A DNA stretch of 64,000 nucleotides from Marasmius tenuissimus (GCA_029532415.1 JAQOTA010000071.1:744001-808000); one strand, 5' to 3'; shown: positions 10,729 to 22,820, counted from the stretch's first letter. The notes: generated by a model from the letters alone, not told the origin. Numbers and translations: made by a program.

Positions 10729-13700
10729 ATGGCGGAAGAACCTTCCTCTTCACCCCCAAACGCTCAGCCAAAGAAATCTCAAGCAACGTCCTGTGCGGAA
10801 TGTCGACGACTGAAGCTCAAGTATGTTCTCAATCGACGTATAGACCACATCCAGTTCTACTGACCGGCGCCCCGCGTCATTGCCTGCAGGTGTGATCGTG
10901 TTTTTCCGTGTTCTTCGTGTATCCGGAGAGGTTGCGCAAATCTATGTCCAACTGGCACACTCGAGAAGGGCAAGAGAGGTTTCTTGAAGCGACTGGAACA
11001 ATCACTACCCTCGACGGTGAATAGGAATGGCGTCGATCCGAACTCTGGAGAGCCGACAACGGAAGTGGCAATGTTCGTTGCAAGAGATGCAGCTATGTCG
11101 AAGAGGATACAAGAGTTGGAGACTGCCCTGATAAAGTACGTTCGTTCGGGATGTCTGACGCATCATCCGGCTGACTTGATCATCCATAGCGCTGGCGTAC
11201 CAGTTCCAGGACTGCCTCATGCGGTGGCCAAACGTACGACTGCTGCCAGCCACAAAAGAAGCAGGAGCTCTCCGGGAAGAGAGACAGACTCGGAATCCGA
11301 AAGTTCCTTCGCGCACAGTAACGGAAGTTTGGAATCCACGGACGTTACAATGGGCTTTGGAACATTGACCATAGATCCTCACAACAGAGCGAAATACATA
11401 GGTCTCTCCGGGGCCTCCGCTTTCCTCTCTGCCGATACATGGTCTTGCCTTTACGACAAGAGACAAGAGAACGAGGTGATTAATCCTCATGAACTCATAT
11501 CTTCCCCTCCTGGCTCATCACTACAACACCGCAGACTGACGCGGACTACGCGTCTGGCAATGAAATACAACTCAAACTCCTATCGAAGATGGCTGTTCTA
11601 CCCCCGTACGAGGAAGCGGTGCGACTTGCACGGCTCTACTTCTTCAACAATTCGTACATGTACGAGGTCATTCCCGAAGAAATATTCATGAAGGAACACC
11701 TACCTGCGACGTACGAGCGATTTACGGCCCCTGGAGGGCACGTAGCTCCGGATACCCTTTCTCTTGTCTGCATGGTACTGGCAACCGGACAGTACTTCGA
11801 CCTTTCGCGTCCTCTCGAGGAGCTCAGGCCGCGCGTAACGGAGATCTTCGAAGTTGCTGTATACGCCTTAAACATCAGCAACACCGTCAATGGAGCGACT
11901 ACTCCGAGAACAATACAGGGTATACAGGCTCTTCATCTCATGTCTACGTACCAGATCACCGTGAGAGGTGACTCCGGAGCCGAAGCCGGTTGGCAGATTC
12001 TGGGTATGGTCTGTAGATCTCTTCAGGCGCAGGGTCTACACCGAGATGGATCGAGATGGGGTCTCGCGCATCGGGAATTAGAGGAAAGACGAAGGGTATT
12101 CTGGGAGACGTATACGTTTGATCGTTTGGTGCGTGGCATTCCCTTAACTCCGTTTCTGCGCTTCCAACACGCTTATTATAGCAATCTTTCGCTCTGGGTC
12201 GTCCATACGCTCTGATCGACGCGCACCATGATTGCGAAATGCCTACTACGAGCGATCAGCCCCTCCCGTCCGACCATGATAACTCCAATACCTTCTCTCA
12301 CACTCGATTCCATCATCATAAATTCCGCTGGGCGATTCTCATCGGCCGGATAGTCGATCTTGCCTTTTCCACCAAGCAGCTCACATACGACATCATCAAG
12401 CAAGTCGACAGGGAGATCAACGATTACTACTTCTCACTCCCAACTTGGATTCGATGCCCAGCGGTTACCCGACCGGTCGAAGACAGTGTGTGGAAGCGAG
12501 TGTGCCCGAAGGCGCACTCCCGTCCGCACGGTACTTCCCCTGACTTTTTGACCGGCCTCGGAAAGGCAGAACACCAACGTCGGGACGCTCAGATATACAC
12601 CCTCGCGAACAGCATCTTCGTCGCGATATTACTTCTGCATCGCGGACCGTTCTGCAAGGCCCTAATGTTGGAACCTCAGGAACTCGTCCGGTCACCGTAC
12701 GAGTCCAGTGTTTCCCGCGTTACTTCGGTACGTCGATCCACTTTGACTTTCATTTATACCTTGCCCAATATCCCGCTGTCTCGCAGGCAGCGACCTCGAT
12801 CATTAACATTGCACGAGGTCTTTACGTGTTGCATCCCGGTAAGTTGCAGATCTTACCAGGTACACAGAATTTTTATCTCAATATGTCCTTCATTTAGCAC
12901 ATACAACGCGAGTGTGGTATTGGCTCTTCCATGTCTTCACGGCAGCAATCTGCCAAGCTGTGTTTGTCCATACCGCACCATTCCATCCATTAGCTCCGCA
13001 GGCCTTCAAGAGTTTGCAGGTTGCTCTGGAACTATTCGATCGAGCCGAGACAAGGGTGCAAATTGTGGCGAGAGGGAGATTAGAGACCTTAGCTCAGAAG
13101 GCCTCCGCAGCTATGGATAAGTTTCTGTCGTCGTCTTTTGCCAAGTCACGAACAAGAAAAGACGCAGGCGCAAGTCCGGAATTACAAGGCAATCTTCCAT
13201 TCCCACCTTCCTCGGCCGCGGTCAATAAGCAGGGAGCGCCAGCGAGATTCCCCGAATCATACCTGCGAGGTGCAACCGAAGACTTCTTAGGCACTTCAAC
13301 GAAGTTCGTCAGGATGGGATCGCCCGTTCATTCTGGCTCTGGCTCAGGCGGTTCGTGCTCTAGTAGCAATGGAACTAGGTCCACGTCAGGGTCACCGATG
13401 TCCACCACGTCCGCACCGTTGAGTGATGGACCTCATCAACATTCTCTCCCCCATCACCGCGTTTCTAACGATGGGGACAGTTCCGGTAACCACATCAGAA
13501 TCCAACATCACTCACACCATCAACCACCGCACGAGCGCCACCCTTCCTTAGATTCCCTCGACATCTTCTCACCGGCACCCGCGAACAATTTCGATCCATG
13601 GTTCCAAACGTTCATGACAATATCAAATGACAAGGACCAGGATGCCACCCCCGTTCCACCTCCGTCAAATCTAAACTGGACAGGGGCGACCAACACCGAG

Positions 13701-14006
13701 CCACAGCAAATGAACGGAACGCACGACAGCTTCCAGCCACAATCGGCTCAATTCGACCCTAATTCGTTCAACGATCTAGATTACACCGTTGACCCAGCGG
13801 GCGTACGAGAACTTCAGAGTCTGCTTGAATGGAGACACTCGATCGCCGCGGGCACTAACGTGAATTCGAATCAGCAGAATGGACATGGGATCAATCAGAA
13901 TGATCCTTATCTTTTTGGTGGCTCAAACGTGTTCGATTCGTCTAATTTTATGCAGGACTCGGGGGTTAATCAACAGTGGTTATTGGATCCGTTCAAAGGG
14001 CATTGA
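10729..14006 (+). CDS. Zn2Cys6 fungal transcription factor
   Basis: A nuclear regulator of about 970 aa in seven exons. Exon 1 (10729 to about 10819) ends inside the zinc cluster. After splicing to the exon starting near 10890 the cluster reads SCAECRRLKLKCDRVFPCSSC then IRRGC and ANLC. A short coiled-coil-like segment (AAMSKRIQELETALIK) follows, then a Ser/Glu-rich linker. The fungal-specific domain spans about 11532-13100, with QILGMVCRSLQAQGLHRDG, LEERRRVFWETYTFDRL and FALGRPYALIDAHHDCE. The last of these appears only when an intron at about 12129-12180 is removed. The C-terminal 300 residues are Ser/Asn/Gln/His-rich and may be an activation region. The start is the first ATG in frame with the zinc cluster. 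Targets are unknown. Confidence 0.9.
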
Positions 14007-14524
14007 TGATTTTCTGAGTATGCGGTCCCTTTCTTCACATGTCTCTTCCTTGTACTTGTATCGGTCAATATCGTGGACTCGGTATACCAGCGCGGAACAA
14101 GTTTCTATACTCTCATCTTTCTCTTTCCTCTCCTGTGTATATTATCCATAACCAGATAGTTTAGAACCTCACATCCTCATCTCAGGAGTATTGTATAAGT
14201 ACCTGTATCTGCTCCGAATAATGATAAGTACAGTTACATTCACTTAAATAGATTTTGTTGGTCAGTCGAAATGTGGATATCAGGGACCCACAGGGACCTG
14301 CGGCGGCATTCCGCGGTCTCGTGATTTTATGCAGCAGAGCCGACGGTCAATGGTCTGTCCCGTCTCACAACTATAAACCATCCTCTCCAACAGTACAATT
14401 CATAATACTGGTCGCCTCAACTCACTGGGATTAAAAGAGGCGAAGGCTAGGCCAGTGGATTAACCGGATTGCAATACATATACATCGAAAAAGTCCGGCG
14501 TAGAAACTAATCACAGAGTAAAGA
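14007..14524. other. Convergent intergenic region
   Basis: Shared 3' flank of the Zn2Cys6 gene and the cysteine-rich membrane-protein gene. AT-rich in places; no gene seen. Confidence 0.4.
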
Positions 14525-15918
14525 TCAAGAAACCTCCTCATACCTCGGAGGTGGCGCCTCCGCCTCTTCTCGTTTGTCGCCACTGCCGCTTCCTTCTTTG
14601 TCCTTGCTGAAGCCATACCCCGGTTCATCCTCAGACCTATCGCCCTCAACCTTCTTGACGTCTGTATGTGTCACGTCTGTTGCTCCCTCACCCGGCTCGT
14701 CTCCGACTGCTCGTGTTTTACCCTTCGACCGGTAGTTCACGGATCCTCTTTGGCCCCTCACTCTATCAATGATCGACCTGCAACAGAGTGCATACCCTCC
14801 GTACAAGATCACTGCCAGAACTGGCACCATGCCAAAGATCGCTGTAATGGCCCATTTCCAACCCGTGAATGATACGTCCAATGATACCTAAATACACCAG
14901 GCCTGTTAGCTATGTCAACAGCGCGGTAGAGCCACTCTCACCTCGTCAAGATTCTTCCTGTTATAGAAACACTTGTGTGTCGTCCCAACAGCATGCTCAT
15001 CCGCGAACTCTTGCGCGTCTCCTTGGTTCTGTTTGAAGTCCTGGGAGATGGACACGTTTCTGGCAGAGCCGCCATACGGAGTGTAGGTCATCCCCAGGGC
15101 GACGTAGAAGCAGGTAGGGCACTGGACAGTACAGGAACGATGTTGGGTCGAGGAACAGCAGCGACAATTGCATCTTCATAACCTCTAGCGTCAGAATCGA
15201 GTGTTTTCGTCGACAATGAGGCAGAGACGGATGACATACTGATAGCTGCTGCAAGATTGCGTGCACGATTGGGAATTTCCTGAGCCTGTACATCTAGACG
15301 AGAGCAATCGTGAGTCTTTCTCTCCCTCTCGGTGCAGACCCAGCAAATACTCACGTTTTACTGCACTTTTGGCAAGTATCGCAACATCTCGAGCAACAGT
15401 AGTACCTGAGATCGTCATCAGTACCTTTCAACTTGTGTATCGAAACAAACTGAGCCCACCCATTGTCACAGACCAGGTCGCCACGGCTATTCGGGCACGC
15501 CGAGCTATTCCTCTGGCACTCTGCAGGATTGTAACCAGCTGTCCCGCCGTTGATCTGATTCACCAGGGAGCTACATGTCGGGGCTCCAAAAGCTTCATTC
15601 CCACACAAGGAGCGACATTCCGTGAAGCAACAGTAACGAGTGTTGAGATTTGTGGAAGTTACAGTACATTTCGTGATTGGCCATCCGTGCCGGACAATTT
15701 CTGTCGACACACGGGCAGAATTGAGAAATTAGGGCACAGGGATCCGGACGAGCTCAACACTTACCAGGGAAATTTAATCCGAAAAATAACCCAAAGAATA
15801 GTCCAAGCGCGACAACAGCGAGAATGCCATATACCGTCAAACGTCCCCAATCAGGCTTTCTAAACCACCTCCTCTTCCCAGCAGTCACATTCGTCGGGTC
15901 GTTGCGATCGTCAGTCAT
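14525..15918 (-). CDS. Cysteine-rich two-span membrane protein with PPxY tail, family unknown
   Basis: I do not recognise this family. After splicing the start is MTDDRNDPTNVTAGKRRWF, followed by a hydrophobic segment (YGILAVVALGLFFGLFFGL, about residues 30-50). A loop of roughly 200 residues carries about 26 cysteines, many in CC pairs (RYCCFTEC, YYCCSRCCDTCQKC, CNCRCC, VQCPTC). A second transmembrane segment (WAITAIFGMVPVLAVILYGG) follows, then a charged tail ending PPPRYEEVS. The tail holds PPRY, a PPxY motif of the type bound by WW domains of Rsp5/Nedd4 ubiquitin ligases. I infer an extracellular or lumenal disulfide-rich loop with both ends in the cytosol. Four introns were placed from frame continuity. 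An upstream in-frame ATG at 16050 would add 44 residues, and I prefer 15918. Confidence 0.7.
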
Positions 15919-17506
15919 GAAGGGGGAAAAAGTGGTACAAGGGCAAAGGGATGTTGGAATGCTGTGGGCGAGACAGCTCTTTATGTTCTTTGGAGGCGTG
16001 CATCGCGAAAAGAGGAGCTCGCACAGCTTTGGGGCTTGTTCGTGCTTCATTATACTCCCATCAATTCAACGCTCAGGATGTTAGCGTGGCTAGCTTATAG
16101 CGCCCAAGAAGTTGACGTTTTGCAATTGTCCAGGTGACGAAAAATGACAGAGTACTCTAGGTAGACTGTGTCACTGTCAGAAGTGTATTCGGGCTGAACA
16201 ACAGTCGCGCGCACCCCTCGTCGTTTCCTGATCTCTATATGAACCTGTGATATTCCGTTCGAGATTGAGAAAGGATTAGAAAGAATGCGAATCGTCCGAC
16301 TGCTTGACCACAGGATGTGGCCGCCACACCATGAATATGTATGAGGTTCAAATACGTCACTATACCGGGAGCACGGCCATGTGCACGGATCACGAAGCCG
16401 GCGTTTAAGCTTCACCGGAACCACACCCTCCTTGCCACAGTCCGCCACAGCCTGTACTTTCTACGTTCGACTCTTGTCCTTTCTTGCCTCCGATCGCTCA
16501 AGGGAGTTGAGAAGGAGTATCGGCACCCAAGTAACGTTCGCATCGGTCTGCTTGCTTCTCGTCTTGACTCGCCCAAGCCCACCGATAGCTTGCGATATGA
16601 TACATATCTCCGTGGGTTTCGGTCAAGAAGCCTGAGCATTGAGCAATGCGCTCATAGTTCGCGAAGCTGTATGCATGGTTCAATGGGCCCAGCCCTGCCC
16701 AGCTTGCAACCAGCCTGGCTTCTCGAACTTCGTTCCGCGACACGGCTTGATATCTCTTGATAGGGAGGTATTGAAACTGTGGAGCAGAAAATGTTTCTGG
16801 CGCCGAACGCCCAGGTACGAACCTGTGCTAGTGTTCTAACGTTCTAACCTTCAACAATTTCCTTCAGCCTTGATTCATGGAATCGGGTTTCTATCTTACT
16901 ATGCATTTCCCAGGAGATGACTGAGCCTGACTGGATGCTGGGTGTCTCTGGCGACGGACTTGTCCTACTTCACGACGAAATCAACCTGTTCGTAGTGCAC
17001 CGCCTGTGATGACGCATTGTGTGGCGTACCTTGAATATCTCGACGCAAGAACGTTTAGCCCCGTTGAGCGATTCATCAAATTCGTCGGCGCGTTTCTGGG
17101 ATTCCAAACTGCTCGAGAACTTCAGCCTGCGTTTGCTGATATCAATGAGACTGTTCAGATTACCACGAACCAGTGGGCCACACACACGAAACACAACTTT
17201 CTAAACAATCCTCAAGACGATCAACCGCAAACAGATCCCAGGCAAAGGCCGAACCGACAAGAGCCCGCCGTGCTTCACCAATTTGCACTGTTGTATAGTG
17301 TGTGTCTCCACTCTCGCTCCACTATGGATCAATTCCTCATCATCTTGAGCCCGACGTTGCCAGCGACGGAGCAGACAGGGAACGGAACGACACCCGACGA
17401 CATATACGCAGAGTGGTACCCAGAGCCCCTCCGTCTGCTCTCGGTATAAAAACAGCGCGCGACAGATCTATCTCCCAACCGAAATATTATTCCTCGTCTC
17501 TTCGTC
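15919..17506. other. Intergenic region and aldo/keto reductase promoter
   Basis: About 1.6 kb. Several open frames overlap on both strands between 16.3 and 17.4 kb, but none has a recognisable domain or splice-supported continuation. The right end is the reductase promoter with a TATA box. Confidence 0.4.
17445..17452 (+). promoter_or_regulatory. TATA box of aldo/keto reductase gene
   Basis: The motif TATAAAAA lies 55 bases before the reductase start codon at 17507, a normal distance for a fungal TATA promoter. No other core element is claimed. Confidence 0.5.
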
Positions 17507-19344
17507 ATGGTTCACGTCGACCCTCATCGCCGATATTCCTCCCGCGCTCTGCTGCCCTACTTCACCTCTCCGGGAGGAGTCAAGATACCTTCAGTTGGAA
17601 TGGGGTTAGTCCACTTGGTAGAACTCTGACGGTCTTTCTGACGCCCGTACTGCAGGTGCTGGATAGGACTACCTGGAGGTGGCCAGCGTGTGTACGATTA
17701 CTGCTCGAAAGCTATCAAGGTGTGTACCAGAGCCCCGACTGGTAATCTGGCTAAATGAACACCAGCACGGATACCGACATTTTGATACGGTATGTCGCAT
17801 TCATCTGCACTCATCTCGAGTTTACAGCGGATCCGGAAAACCTTGTCATATCCCGTTTTCGTTGTGAACTTTCAGTTAGACATAACTGAAGTACGCCAGG
17901 ATTAGCGAGCATACCCGACGCAGAGGAATACAAAAATTCCAGACTACCAAGAGTTTTTCACCATCGGATGAGGTTGAATGGGCTGGGCGGAGTCCTACCT
18001 GGCTCTGTACGCCCTTGGCAACTTACAGTTCTGAATTATCCTGTGTCGGGGATACACGCGTACCTCGATCTTTGTCCAGCAAAAAGTTCACAACAAAAAA
18101 TGGGACATGACAAGGTTTCCCGGATCGACTGTAAGTTACCGTTGCTAAAGACCGTCCCGTTACCCCAATCAGGCTGCACGTTATGGTGAGACCATCGCCT
18201 GTCATCATTTGATGGACACTATATTCAAAAACTACACACAGACAACGAAGGACAAGTAGGCCGCGCGATTCGAGACTCTGGCATACCTAGAGAAGAGTTC
18301 TTTATCACTACCAAACTTTCGTTAGTAATTCCCTCAATCCCACTATTGGCGGCCTGACATGGAAGCCAGAAACTTCGACCATGCGCGGGTCCGGGAGGCG
18401 TTCGAAGAGAGTTTAAATAGCATCGGATGCGATTACATCGATCTCTACCTTATGCATTGGCCACAAGCCAACAAACCCAGTGAGGACCACTCCCAAGTTG
18501 TGTGGGCGTCTCTAGTAACTCACTATGCTTTGCTCAGGCGATGAGATCCTTGGGGATGCCAGCGATGCATGGGAGGCGTACGGCGCTGATGAGAGTCCTA
18601 CATTCTCGGAGACCTGGCGAGATATGGAGGACTTGATGAACACCGGTCAGTGGTCGCAGTTAGATTCGGAGTCCATATACAAACTTCGGACGCTTACCTT
18701 CTCGAGTAGGTAAAATTAGAGCCATCGGTGTCTCTAACTTCTCTATCAAGAACCTCGAAATTCTCCTCCCTCAATGCCGAATCCTCCCCGCCACAAATCA
18801 GGTCGAATCTCACCCCTACTTGCCGAACCATGAGCTGAAGGCATACTGCGACGCGAAAGGAATCTCCATGACATGTTATTCGCCTCTAGGTATGCACAAC
18901 GGCTTGCTTGTGGAGGTGGTCCAAACCGCTAACCACAACTGAACAGGTCAACAACACCCTTCGGAGCCCAACAGTCTCCTTGGAAATCCCATAGTCGCCT
19001 CCATTGCCGCCAAACATAACATCGATGTGGCGCAGGTGCTCATCAGCTGGGGTGTGCGACGCGGAACCATCGTCATTCCGAAGACGGAGAACGAGAAACG
19101 AATGGTCACCAACATCACTGTGAGTCTCTTGAGTCTTACCCGTACTCTCCCCTTCCTAGCTAACTCGTTGTAGCTCAAACATCTGCCGGAGGAAGACATG
19201 ATATCCCTCAACGAGTTGCATAAGCGACCTGGGTGCCACCGGTCCCTATGGAAGGGACATAGTCCGAGTGGAAAGGCGCTAGGCTGGACCTACGAACAGC
19301 TGGGCTGGAATATGGCCGTCGGAGGTATTGTCCCTTCGTCATAG
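17507..19344 (+). CDS. Aldo/keto reductase with a MITE-bearing intron
   Basis: A cytosolic NADPH-dependent carbonyl reductase of the AKR superfamily, split into at least eight exons. Order of motifs: [13 protein letters not shown], then GYRHFDT with the catalytic Asp, FFITTKLS with the catalytic Lys, [11 protein letters not shown] with the catalytic His, [32 protein letters not shown] and [13 protein letters not shown] for cofactor binding. The splice after the FDT segment is abnormal. An intron of about 450 bases contains an inserted transposon-like element. The only phase-correct join I find (donor GTCGCA at about 17794, acceptor at 18241) gives FDTVYNEGQVG, two residues shorter than the usual spacing to the catalytic Tyr. 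The allele may be spliced differently or be impaired. The end is fixed by the tag after GGIVPSS. Confidence 0.85.
17825..18131. mobile_element. 307-bp Tc1/mariner-type MITE in the aldo/keto reductase intron
   Basis: Terminal inverted repeats of about 48 bases lie at 17825-17872 and 18083-18131, differing at roughly six positions plus one single-base indel. Both ends read CAGnnGATCCGG inward and are flanked by TA (17823-17824 and 18132-18133), the target duplication expected of Tc1/mariner transposases. The 210-bp interior has no coding capacity, so the element is non-autonomous. Near-identity of the ends suggests fairly recent insertion. Classification as a MITE is by structure only; no family is named. 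Confidence 0.75.
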
Positions 19345-19581
19345 TGACACTTCTTGGAGGCTGCGGCGTATAGAATCCCATGATACCCTGTAACATTCTT
19401 GTAATCCTGTAATAGAGCACAGCACGAACGCCGGCGATACGTACATAGATCTCATAGACGCGTACAAGCTAGGATATAGATAGATTGCCTAGCGAAGAAA
19501 TAGAGTAGGTAAAATGGCTCCCAATGCAACACGAACTTCTCAAGGACTGAGGTACAGTGAGACGATAATGGAGGGACTCGT

Positions 19582-22102
19582 CTACATCCTCCTGAACACA
19601 TTCTTGCTACCACTGCGCACGTTCTGTCTCCGGTGTGTTCTCCCCTTTCTATCACTCTCTGCAACCTCCACCTTTTCCTCACCCCCTCTTTCCATACCGG
19701 CGCCGAATGTTTCCACGCCCTTCCTCGAACTTTTTCCTGTTTTCTTCGCATGTGAATCGTCAGACGCTCCAGATGAGGCAGACGGTATCCAGCTGATCTC
19801 CATCGCACTATCATCATCCTGCTTCTTCCTCGATACGCCTGTGCCTGTATTTGTCCGCCGCTGTCCAAACGATGCGTCCTTCAAGTCACCGTTAGCATTG
19901 CCGTGAGCACGCATAGGCACCAACTTGACGTTGGCTTTCCTATTCTGTTGTTTCGTCCTCGCGTAGGCCTCCTCTGCCCGAACATTCTTCTGTCCCGGTC
20001 TTGAACGAGGATCGAATTTGGTCAATTCTAGCGAATTTCGTGAGCTTCTGTCCAACGAAAAAGGGAGGGAACTTACCACCAGCGTCACTGCTATCGTCGC
20101 TGTCATGGCCCTCGGCGTCCTCGCTATCGCTGTCCCCAAGTCCATCTGACGACATCTTGTCACTCTCGTCCTCTTCATCCTCCACAGCTGTCTTGCCCCG
20201 ATCGTACATACTAGTCCGTTGGGCGACCGATGATGGGTTGAGTAGAGCGTACTCTCTGCTGTTGACATCAATTTCGAATTCGGGATCTGTGAAGACCTTG
20301 GCGAATCGGGAATCGTTTAGTAGTGACTGGCCGCCGTTTTCCTTCGAACCGGATGTCTCGTCCCCAGCCTCCTCATCAACCTCCATACCATCTCCTTCGT
20401 CCTCATCTTCTTCTTGTTCGGCCTTCCTCCTTCTCTGTCTCTCTTCACGTTTCCTCGCCTTCTCTTCTTCCTTGAGAATCTTCTCTGCGAGTACCTTGTT
20501 GACTTTGACGCCGTTGGTGGCGTCTTTCTTAGACCTGATACGCGTCTCCGATAATTTGTCCATCTTCTCGCGAATGACCTTCTCGCGGTGTTCAGCGTAG
20601 GCGAAGGGATTGGCAATGACACGTGCTGTGTCGTAAAGTTTCAAAGAGACAAAGTAACCGTGCATGTAAGGTTTGAGTGCAGGCGTTCCAATGAGATGGT
20701 CCAGTCCCAATCTGGTGAGTGGAATCAAGGTTAGTTGCAGTAGGGAGAAGATTGGATCACCAACGTACTTGGTCAATTCGGTCCTCTCCACGAACTTGTA
20801 GTCCTCGTAGACGTTTCTTGTGGTGTTGTCCTCCATCTCTTCTGTGATGTTCTCGAGGAAACTTGCCCATTTCGGAGCCGGGCCCAATTGAGGAATGAAA
20901 TAAGTCCCCATCTGGATACCCTCGTTTGCGGTGAGGAGGAGTCCGCTACCAGGGGCATGATGGACGTGATTCATGTCGGTGGCTGGCGTTATTGAGCAAA
21001 AGTTCGCCGAAGGCTGTAAAAGAAATGATTAGCTGTTAAGGACAACTGCCAAAGAGCGTGTACGTACCGTTGCCCTATCCCAAATCTTGATAACCTTCTT
21101 ATCCGCACTCAAGACCATACCGTCTCCAGCCATCTTACTACCACCCTCAATCCAACTCAGACTAGTGATAGGCAGGCCATACCCCTGGTCCTTCATTGCG
21201 TATGGAGTTGTTGCTCGTATATCGTACAATAGCGTATGGCCTGTGGAGGTGCCCACTGCGTAGGACAGACCGTCTGGTCTTGATGAGATCGCCGTCACAC
21301 CAAGCGGCGAAGAATCAGCGGTCGCAGAAGAGCCCAGTTTGTTCGCAGGTAGACGCAGTATTCCTATACAATTCCTCGATCTCGGATCCCAAAATTGTGC
21401 AGTCCCGTTCCCATCCACCCCAAAAGCGAATAGCTGATGTGCGGGATTGACGTCTATGCAGTTGACTCCGTCTATATCCCCTGCTCCTTTCGCATCTTCC
21501 AGCACCAGCGGGGTCATGAATCGTCCTTGGTCGAGATTGAGGCGGTATATCTCATTACCGGTTGCTGAGAGTAGAGCGTCGCATGAGGGAAAGTGGTATG
21601 CCAGAGAACGCCCAAAGCGAGGTATTCGGGTTCGGTAGTGATGTCCACCTTGTGTATGCAGCTCAACAGTGCGATCATTCTGAAGATGTATTGATTTTGT
21701 CCAGTCATCGGAAAGCATCTACAGAAGACCTAAGTTCAGCAAAACGTGAACAACACAAACGGGCGACTTACGTACAATGAAATCGACATTCTCCGCATCT
21801 GTATGCCTCTCAAACTTCAGCGACAGCTGATCAAGATCCCATACTCTCATCTGAGGCTTGTAAGTCCCTGTAGCAATAACATGTGTCCCATCCCTCGTCG
21901 TTCGAACTTTGTTGGATGCTTCAGGGAATTCAAACCCTTGTATGAGCTCGATTGTGCCTTCATAATGCTCTTTTTGTGCTTTCCGTTTTTTGGAGTTGGT
22001 GGCACGTTTGCGAGTTAGCCAGTCTGGAAGTGATGAAGAGGAGCCCGCGGTGGCTCCGTTAACAGTGTATACTTTGACATGTTCCTGGTCGTGAGAAGAC
22101 AT
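19582..22102 (-). CDS. ENP2: Enp2/NOL10 ribosome-biogenesis WD40 protein
   Basis: An essential nucleolar protein of the small-subunit processome, needed for early 18S rRNA processing. The start MSSHDQEHVKVYTVNG is the usual Enp2 N-terminus, followed by SLPDWLTRKRATNSKKRK and IELIQGFEFPEASNKV. Beta-propeller blades follow (TYKPQMRVWDLDQL, ALLSATGNEIYRLNLDQGRF, DGNGTAQFWDPRSRNC). The central segment GLLLTANEGIQMGTYFIPQL and PAPKWASFLENITEEME is diagnostic of the family, as is YKFVERTELTKY. A long Lys/Arg/Glu-rich coiled region and acidic tail end with the NUC153-like SGSKNVFRRM. Four or more introns are present. It is divergent from the polyol dehydrogenase gene across about 720 bp. Confidence 0.95.
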
Positions 22103-22712
22103 GAAGGTGAAGGAGTTGGAAGACGCATAACTTGGCAGTGAAGTGAAAAATTAGCCGCAAGTTGCCGTCGGCATCTCTCGCCGGCAGGATAGAATTGCCA
22201 TTGAACTGTTTAGACTCGGACTGAACCATCACTCTACTGGTGGTATCCGCTCTGCGACGATAACCCTTTACTCTCAAGCTCTGGATGTACGTGCAACAGG
22301 CGTCTGAGAACATACAAGTGTAACGCAATCCCTCGAGACACAGCGACCGAAAGCGATTGGAGAGAGACAATAATCCTCCACTGATATGATTCAAGGTTCG
22401 AAGGAAATTATCTGGATCGAAGACTGTGAGCGCAAGTGCATCATCCCAATGTTCCGTCATGCTACTTAGTTCAGGCAAGATAGGATAAATGCATGTCAAT
22501 TCGAGCTCAAACTTCCTCCAATGGAAGTTCGGAAAACCGGTTGGTTTCATTTCCCCAGTCGCTTTCATGAAACAGTCCCGAGCATGCATTGTACTTATAT
22601 TGAATATTGAAATCCGAATGGTCCCGGTCCAATCTTCTGACCTCTTCCGAGCGGGGCTAGAAGACCTACATCCGTGGACACCCGAATGCCTTTTTCCGGA
22701 AAGGCTGAACAA
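22059..22712 (-). CDS. Unsupported open frame upstream of ENP2
   Basis: An uninterrupted frame of about 217 codons, with its first true ATG at 22589, lies in the 5' flank of ENP2 on the same strand and overlaps the ENP2 start by about 44 bases in another frame. It includes leucine-rich stretches (LRTLNHISGGLLSLSNRF) loosely resembling F-box/LRR proteins of mushrooms. I cannot assign a domain. It may be a degenerate gene or a chance frame in a long leader. Confidence 0.2.
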   Translation of the reverse strand: MFSLSGKRHSGVHGCRSSSPARKRSEDWTGTIRISIFNISTMHARDCFMKATGEMKPTGFPNFHWRKFELELTCIYPILPELSSMTEHWDDALALTVFDPDNFLRTLNHISGGLLSLSNRFRSLCLEGLRYTCMFSDACCTYIQSLRVKGYRRRADTTSRVMVQSESKQFNGNSILPARDADGNLRLIFHFTAKLCVFQLLHLHVFSRPGTCQSIHC

Positions 22713-22820
22713 GGAACTTCCGTGGGTGTTTCGGATATACGACTCTGATTGCGGGACGTTGGGACATAAAATGGACCATGGGGTCTTCAGCGACTCCCAA
22801 TTTTCTCATCATCACCCACC

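Noticed and set aside
20001..20600. 199-codon plus-strand serine-rich frame inside ENP2
   Set aside because: A shadow of the acidic and basic coiled region of Enp2 on the opposite strand.
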